Of a stretch of DNA of 64,000 nucleotides, positions 53,620-64,000 are shown piece after piece. Origin of the DNA: Chrysomallon squamiferum (taxonomy: Eukaryota; Mollusca; Gastropoda; Neomphalida; Peltospiridae); assembly GCA_012295275.1 (NCBI GenBank), contig CM022667.1:3324501-3388500 (forward strand), written 5' to 3'. Under the pieces are notes generated by a model that was not told where the DNA came from, did not search any database, and was given only the letters and a program-made list of their open reading frames with translations. Every line of letters starts with the position of its first letter. Within the stretch, counting starts at the first letter, position 1. The position numbers were made by a program, and so were the translations under genes.

Positions 53620-56600
53620 CAGGAACCCCATGATGCATTGCAGAAATTTGCATCACCACGGTTACAGCATTACAATGCAATAACAATGACAATAAGATTA
53701 ATGATAACATATTTACACAGCAATAAGATATATTTTGTAGAAATTTTTAAATAACTTCATATCAGCATACTTTTTAAAGAAATATTTAAAATTTTAAAAA
53801 TCTTTTCCAAGATGAAGATCAGATCATTTTTACTTCTCTACATTTAGTCTTTTATTTGTAATCTTTTATTCTCACAGCAATGAAGAATTATTGTAAATCA
53901 GGAAAAAAAAACATGGTCTGCATTAAATTGGGATTCTAATTAAAAAAAAGATTAAACAAGTTAAAAATACAAGCAAAAATGCTAAAAAGATATATAAATA
54001 TATATATATATTTTATTACTTAATTCCACATTTTTGGCATTTGTTCAAAAGAAGAAAATGTATTAGTATTTTTAGTATTTTAAAATAATTTTTGTTTATC
54101 TCAAAATAAAAAAAATAATAATTAAATACAATCATTAGATATTTTTACAGCTTTTAATGCAAAAATCAGTAACACAATAATTTGTCTTTATTTATCAAAT
54201 AGCTAACAGTTTTTAAAATATTTAAATAAGTCAGACCAGTGAAGTGATATTTTAATTAAAATATTTTGACACAAAATTGGAATAAGCATCAATATGTATA
54301 TATTAGAAGTGATTTAAAAGAATCAATTTTGAATAGAATCAGAATCAGCTAATTTATATGCCATGAAATTTTACTCAATTTTAATGTCTGACATTTTTTT
54401 ATTCTGATTTACAGTTTGTTGAAAAATATTGCATGATGTTTACGTTGTAAGATATTTTTTATTTGTATATTTTGTTTTACTCTTTGTTTTATTTGTTGAT
54501 TATTATTCACATAATACCAATTCTGATTCAAACAGTATTTACAAAAATAATAACTGAGTATTTTCCAAGTTTTAATTTTATCAGAAATAATCACTATTAT
54601 ATGTGTTTTGCTGACATGCATATGCATCATACATGCAAATAAATACACATGCATGCATGCATATGCACAAGATACATTGAATTGAAATTGCAGCATAATG
54701 TTAATGTATTAATGTGTGTATTCAGTTGTATCACATGTTTATAGAGTCAGAAGAGATATTAATATAACAGTTATATATGTCAGTAATAAATTTTATATAT
54801 TAATAATTAGGTACTGCTGTTCCATGAAATATTTATATATTAGTTATAAATGGTATGATACAAATCTGTATATATATATAAGTCAGGGAAAACATTATTT
54901 CAAAGATTAAGTTCAAAATATAATTTCTTATTAAAAATTCAAAAAATATGATAATTTATTCTTTTATATATATATATATATAAAGTTCAAAATCCAATTT
55001 CTTATTAAAAATGAGAAAATATGAGAATATACGATAATATATATATATATTCTTTTTAATTAATTATCTGCAAAATAACATTGTTTTAGATACAAATATG
55101 AATTTTTATATTTACATTCATTATTCTTTTTCTTTTCTTTATTTATTTTTTTTTACCTTTTCCTTTTTTTAAAAACTATTTTGAGGCTTTTAATAATTGT
55201 TTACTAAATAATTAAACAGAAATTTAAAATACAAAGATTTCCTGTGATGTGTCAGATATACATACCAAAAGATTTTCACATTCCACCATTTAAATAAAAT
55301 TTTAAACTGTAGATACAACATTCCACAGTTAAAATTAAATTTAAAAAATAAAATTTGTTAAATATGAACCGTGCCTCTTTTTTAAACAATTGTTTATGTA
55401 CATGTTTTTCAAAAGAAATCATGTAAATATTTTTTAAAAATAACTTAATTGTTGTTATTTCAGGATAGGTTGGTCTCTGTTTTTAAAATTCTAACTGTTA
55501 AAACATGTTTTGTTGTTGTATCTTGTTGTATATCATATTGTATTGTTATGTGTAACATGGGTATTGTTATTTGACACTTTGACCTATCACTCCCCATTTG
55601 TCTTGTTGACCGTTTGACCTTCATACATCTTTGAAGGGCCTTTCATATTTATGATTTGACCTTCAGTCTTGTCTGCATTACCTTCGTGTTTTCTGCTCCA
55701 CCCTTTAATACTTTTCTGTTTGTTTTAATTTCTCTTTTTAAAATTATCTTTGTTTAAAATTAGTCATAAATTTTTACCTGTTGTATTTTAATTTTTGTTG
55801 TTAAAAGTTTTGCTTTGTCTCTGATTCACTACTTCTTTATTCAGCTGATTTTTTTTTTAATTATACAATTATAGCTTTGTGTTTAAATATTTAGATTATT
55901 CTTTTCTTAATTTTAGCTTTTAAAATTTTATATATATTCTTAAAATTATTTTTTTTTTATTAATATTTTACTTTTTTTTTTACTTGAGCAATCATATATA
56001 TTAACTTTTAAAATTTATTTTAACAATCATCATTTTAAAAGCTTTTTGTTTATAGCTAATTGAAGTCACATAAATTAATTTAATTAAAAAAAAAAATGTA
56101 TGAATAATTAAACACATTATTTTTATCTACTTGTTGATTAATTCTTTTTTCTTAATTTTTTTTTATCCAGCAAATCAATTTAAACATTTATAATTTGAAT
56201 ATAATTATATAATAGAGTTGTATAAGAACATTTCTTTTTTTGGTATTTTAATCTGATTCATGTACTACGAGTAACTGTTTTAGTTTTTATACATAAATTG
56301 TTATTTTTATAATAGAACAAATGTTTATAAAACATTATTTATATTTTTGCTGTAAACTTCTGACTACCTCAGTCACTGTGTGTGCACATATCACACTCTG
56401 CACATGCATGCATGCACATACACACACACACAAACACATATACCACATACACTAATATAAACATATACAAAAACACATATATATGCAGGTTTATAAATCC
56501 ACAAACATACTGATATACACATACAATTACACACACACACACATACACATATATAAACACACACATTCACACACAGACATACACACATATACAAGTGCAC

Positions 56601-58385
56601 AGACACACACACACAGAACTACTAACACAATACAAATATGCACACATACATTAATGTACAATTTTATTTTGCATGCTTTTAGCTATATGAAAGTTTTGCA
56701 CTTGTATATAGTTTTACATTTTGTCTGAATTTCAGTTAAAACAGGGTTTGCAATATTAACCACAAAGTAACTTAATTTATTTTTTACAAGATTACTTGTA
56801 TTTCTTCATATTAAATTTTACATAATTGCTTTTTACTTTTTGCGAAAATCATCTTAAATTGTATTTAAAGAAAACAAAATACATATAAGAAGACTTTTAA
56901 ATACATTTTTATCCTTTATTTTAAACACTGTGCTTGCATAAATTAACATTTTTTGTTTGATTTAGGTTTTGATTTTATCATTTGATTTTTTGATTTTAGT
57001 TTTTATTCAAATTCAATTTATAGCAAAAATCAATTTACTACTTTTTTCTCGCTTTTAAATTGCAAAGATTTTTGATTTTCAAAAGAATCTGGATATTAGC
57101 ATTTCACTGCTTACTTTGGGTGAATAGGATTTTTATGTTTTATTTTGACAACCTTTTTTCAAAACTGTAAACCTGTTTAATGTTTTCTTTTCAACTCATT
57201 TCATAAAAGCAGTAGGTCAACAAGTACCTCCTCCATAGCAATTCGGGTTTTAATTTCTTTTATTTTCATTTACCATTTTGTTGTGTAGAAATTTTAATGT
57301 TACATTATCTGTCTTTTTTTTTTAGCCATTTTAAATTCATAGATTTATTTTTTGTTGTTGTTCTTGTTGATGCTTTTGTTGTTTTACTCATTGTTTAATT
57401 TTTCTGTTGAGATGATTTTTTTTTTTTTTTTTTTCAGATTCTCACATGTGCCAATAACAATTTTTCAACAGCAGATTAATTATTATTATTACTAGTAGTA
57501 CTACTACAAATTTATAATTTTTTGTTTTTGTCTTTCAATAGAGAAAGAGCATCTGTAATCTGCATGCCACATGTCAACAATTTTTTTATATTCTATTGTT
57601 TCATTTGAACATAAATGTGAAAGTTTGCAATCCATGATACATATTATAAGAATAAGAAAATTTTTTAAATGTTAAATGCTCAAACAATTGAAAAATGTAT
57701 ATATTTTTTATGATATTTTTAAACCATATCACTCTATGATAATCACTGCACTTGAATAAAAATTTGTTGAAAACAAATGGGTTTAGTTTTGGTTTTCATT
57801 ACAGAGTTAATATTCATGAATAACTTAATTCTTTATTAATTTTGAACAGAAACTGGTTAATGGTAGTAGGTATAGTTTTTGAATAGTAGTAGCAACCAGG
57901 ATCTAATCTTCAGAGGAAACCAGTTGTCCATTTCATATTTCTCTTTTTTTTTTAAATGCATTTATTTTTAAAATTAATATATTTTTTTTTTTATTGTTGT
58001 TTTTTTTTTTTTTTTTTTTTTTTTTTTCAATAATTTAATTTAAAATGTACAAAACAAATGTCAGCACTCACTTATGCACAGATTTACATAATTTTCAATT
58101 ATTAGTTACCAAACCAAAGAATAATTTTTGGAAAACACACACACAAAAAAAAAAACATCTGCATTTATGAAATAAATTTAATGACAATGATATTAACTTC
58201 AATGCAATAATTTGTTTCTATCTTTTTACAATCAAAAGTCTTTTTTTTTTTTTTTTACCACTCCTCTCTCAAACACTGTTCAGGAAAAAAATTTCATGAA
58301 AAATGTTCTAAGCCACCAACATGAAAATATGAAAAAAAATGTTTTTAAATGAAATATCCTTTTTTTCGAAACTTAAGTTAGTTTT
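53620..58385. other. Convergent 3' regions of the RNA ligase and PSMD7
   Basis: Very AT-rich. Candidate plus-strand polyadenylation signals AATAAA lie at 54105-54110 and 57755-57760. On the minus strand AATAAA falls at 57966-57961, about 420 bases beyond the PSMD7 stop. Imperfect CA repeats cover about 56410-56620 and poly-T tracts lie near 57417-57434 and 58001-58027. Open frames here are repeat-derived or random. Confidence 0.5.
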
Positions 58386-61525
<3,140 letters not shown>

Positions 61526-62063
61526 TTTTCATAAATATATCGGATATCTCTTCTTTTTAACTTCGTTACTTCTCTCTTCTTTTAAAATTTGTCAATATTT
61601 AATTCAATGGGTTTTCATTAGAGACAGGCAAAGAAAGGGAAATCTAATAATGTGTACCAAGTTGACTGAAAAAAGTGAAATAAACTTATAAAGGAAGCGA
61701 ACAATTCCAGCCACTCTAAAATCCGCGCACGGTAACACGGAAATATTTGTCGCACGTCAATTCTTTCAAACAAATAAGTCCCAGTTTCAATAAGTTTAAA
61801 CTTCTAAGATATAAAACATATTCACTTTTATTATAAAATAAAGCAGTTCGCTGGAAATGTTCGCTTGCTTCGCTTTAGCATGACTTTCAATTTTTCTTAG
61901 ACAGGATATCCGGTAAAACAGGACATGGAAGTCAAGAAGGCGTATTAATATTCTAATCATATGAAAGTGAAAACCGAACCAATGATCACACTGGATAAAA
62001 TGTATTTTGTGCGGATGCAGTAAGATACCTCTTTGATAGGTATAAATGTACTACGAACTAATA

Positions 62064-62111
<48 letters not shown>

Positions 62112-62342
62112 TTAATTAATATATATATATATATATATTTATTTAAATTTGTGTGTCAAAGAAACATTCGGAACATTGACACATACACAAATACATCTAG
62201 ACAGATGCAGATTCAGTAATAATTGAAATATTATTTCAAATCCAATTTATTTATTTATTATTGTTGTTGTTGTTTTGGTTGCTGCTGTTGCTGTTGTTAT
62301 ATCATTATCATTATAATTATAATAATAATAATAATAATAATA

Positions 62343-62392
<50 letters not shown>

Positions 62393-62735
62393 TGTATTTT
62401 TCTTACTTAAATGTTGTTTTCAATTTTTATTTATTTATTTATATTAATTTAAAACACGTTCATTGTTCAGTTTCTTTCCGAAACACTGCTGCAGTTCGTA
62501 ATAGTGAAATAAAATCAAAATTGCAATAAAATAACGTCGAAAACTTTTAAACTTAAAAAAGTTAATGTACAGTTCTTTGCTCTCTGAATTTTGGCTGTTT
62601 TCTTAACAACTCCTACTTTTAAATGAAATAATAACGTAGAATTCTGCACTACTTATCGTGGCGAATTCATAAAAATCGGGTTGTCGTTCGGCAACATTGT
62701 TGATAGCTGCTAGGCAATGTAATTTTCGTTTCAAG
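61526..62735. other. Shared upstream region of PSMD7 and a coiled-coil gene
   Basis: About 1.2 kb between two divergent start codons. The 400 bases next to PSMD7 are of mixed composition and probably hold its promoter. The rest carries AAT (62060-62110) and mirror-image AAT/ATT (about 62318-62390) tracts. No known proteasome-gene control element was recognised. Confidence 0.5.
62318..62390. repeat. (AAT)n/(ATT)n mirrored microsatellite
   Basis: AAT units switch to ATT units at the centre, giving a self-complementary arrangement able to fold as a hairpin. Confidence 0.9.
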
Positions 62736-63720
62736 ATGCAAGAACCTACCGGATCCCCGGAAAGGATTCCGAAATCAGAAATATTAAATCAAAATGAAAG
62801 ACTCACGACGAAACATATACAGACGTTATCATTTTTAAATGACCTTGCTAACGAAAACACGGAATTAAAAGCTAAAGTTCAAGAGTTGGAGGTAAAATTT
62901 GTCTGTTGGAAACTAATTATTATTAATATTACTACTAGTGTTTTCGTTTACTATAGCTTTAATCAAATTAATATACTTTCAGTAATATCATATAACGATA
63001 AAGGTAAAGTTTTCAAAATAAAATAAAACGATAAATTATGTATATTTGTTTTAAATTGTCTTCAGGAACAGCAGTCAAAATGTGCCAGTTTACATGCCTT
63101 GGCGGAAAATTCACAAAGTCGAATCAAAGAAATTCAGCAGCAGTATTTAAACCGATCTGATGAAATCAATGCAATGTTAGCAGAGAAACATAAAAATGAG
63201 GTTTGTTATCTTTAATCTAAAATAAATAAATAAACGTTAAAAATAATTTTAAAATGATTTTAAAATGTTGGAACAGTAGATGCATGCATGTAATGTTGTA
63301 TGCATTTAAGAAATTATTGCTTTACCTTTTATTTATTAACTTCTTTTAATGTTTTTTATTTTTCATAATAAAAATAAAAACAAAAATTAAATTATTTTTT
63401 TACAAATAATTTTTAATTATTATTTTTATTGTTTTGCAGGTTCTCCAACTTGTTGATGAAAAGTTAGAACTGGAAAAAAGATATTCTGAAGAAATTAATG
63501 CTGTAAGAAAAATAATACACTGAAAAATAATTTGGTAGTTATTTATGTTTTGCTTGTTTTGCAGATCACAGAATTTGAAAAGATATCAGGAAGCATTTTT
63601 CTGCTTAAACCTGAGTTCCTTTTTTTTTTTTTTTTTTTTTTTTTGTTAAATTTGTTACATTATTCTTCTTTGGGGGTGAATATTAATTTGTTTTTAAATT
63701 TTGTTATTATTTATTTGCTT
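62736..63720 (+). CDS. Coiled-coil protein of unknown identity, 5' exons only
   Basis: Three exons join in phase 0: 62736-62891, 63066-63200 and 63440-63502. A probable fourth starts at 63565 with ITEFEKISGS. The start ATG follows TTTCAAG and gives MQEPTGSPERIPKSEILNQN. The product is hydrophilic and rich in Glu, Lys, Gln and Leu with heptad-like spacing (LNDLANENTELKAKVQELE, then VLQLVDEKLELEKRYSEEI), so a coiled coil is likely. I could not assign a family; its divergent pairing with PSMD7 does not show function. After about 63610 the fourth frame runs into poly-T and hydrophobic residues to a stop near 63721, so either an unseen donor precedes the poly-T or this is a short alternative end. 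The remainder should lie right of the window. Confidence 0.6.
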
Positions 63721-64000
63721 TGATCAGTTTATTTCATATTATTGTTATTTGTTAAACCAGAAGGCAGCTTAATATCAAAATGTGCAAAATAAATAACCAA
63801 AGTGAAAGATAATGATATTAATAACAGCCATAACTGAAGATTAGTGAAAACCGATACAATTTCACTGTAACTAAAAAATAAAAAATTTGTATTTCCATTA
63901 GTAAACTGTTAAATGTGTTTTAATTTATAATTGTTTTTTTAAATGCATTTATTTATTAAATTTTTTGATTTTTATTGTTGTTGTTTTTTGTTTAAATGTT

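Overview
The window is AT-rich animal nuclear DNA crowded with microsatellites. Genes are split into short exons with GT...AG introns. Junctophilin, CFAP20, ITFG1 and PSMD7 orthologues place it in Metazoa. The dense (CT)n, (CA)n, (ATAC)n, (ATTT)n and (ATT)n tracts, together with a stand-alone RNA ligase gene, suggest an invertebrate, perhaps a mollusc or other lophotrochozoan, but the sequence does not settle the phylum. There is no bacterial-type operon, CRISPR array, rRNA or tRNA.

Layout. 1-20886: apparently part of the first intron of junctophilin (minus strand), made of simple repeats and short tandem repeats. 20887-21271: junctophilin exon 1. 21272-28924: spacer between divergent genes. 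28925-37366: ITFG1/TIP/LINKIN (plus). 39715-42436: CFAP20 (minus), complete in five exons, 193 codons. 46068-53619: an RNA ligase of the lysine-nucleotidyltransferase superfamily (plus), 13 exons, 513 residues as modelled. 58386-61525: PSMD7/Rpn8 (minus), complete in six exons, 341 residues. 62736 onward: the 5' part of a coiled-coil gene (plus). The six genes alternate strand, so every neighbouring pair is either head-to-head or tail-to-tail.

The most unusual signal is a set of minisatellites that seem to have arisen from splice junctions. In the RNA ligase gene, the exon 5 acceptor, the exon 7 donor and the exon 10 donor have each been copied about 6 to 16 times into the adjoining intron, with the splice consensus kept in many copies. 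The exon 10 array has a 33-bp period, so use of its second or third donor would add 11 or 22 codons in frame. The neighbouring ITFG1 gene has a similar acceptor-derived array, and another array begins at the third base of an intron.

From general knowledge, the human orthologues JPH3, ITFG1, CFAP20 and PSMD7 all lie on chromosome arm 16q, so the window appears to hold a piece of an old animal linkage group. All exon coordinates were worked out by eye from splice consensus, reading phase and family similarity. No alignment or database search was run.
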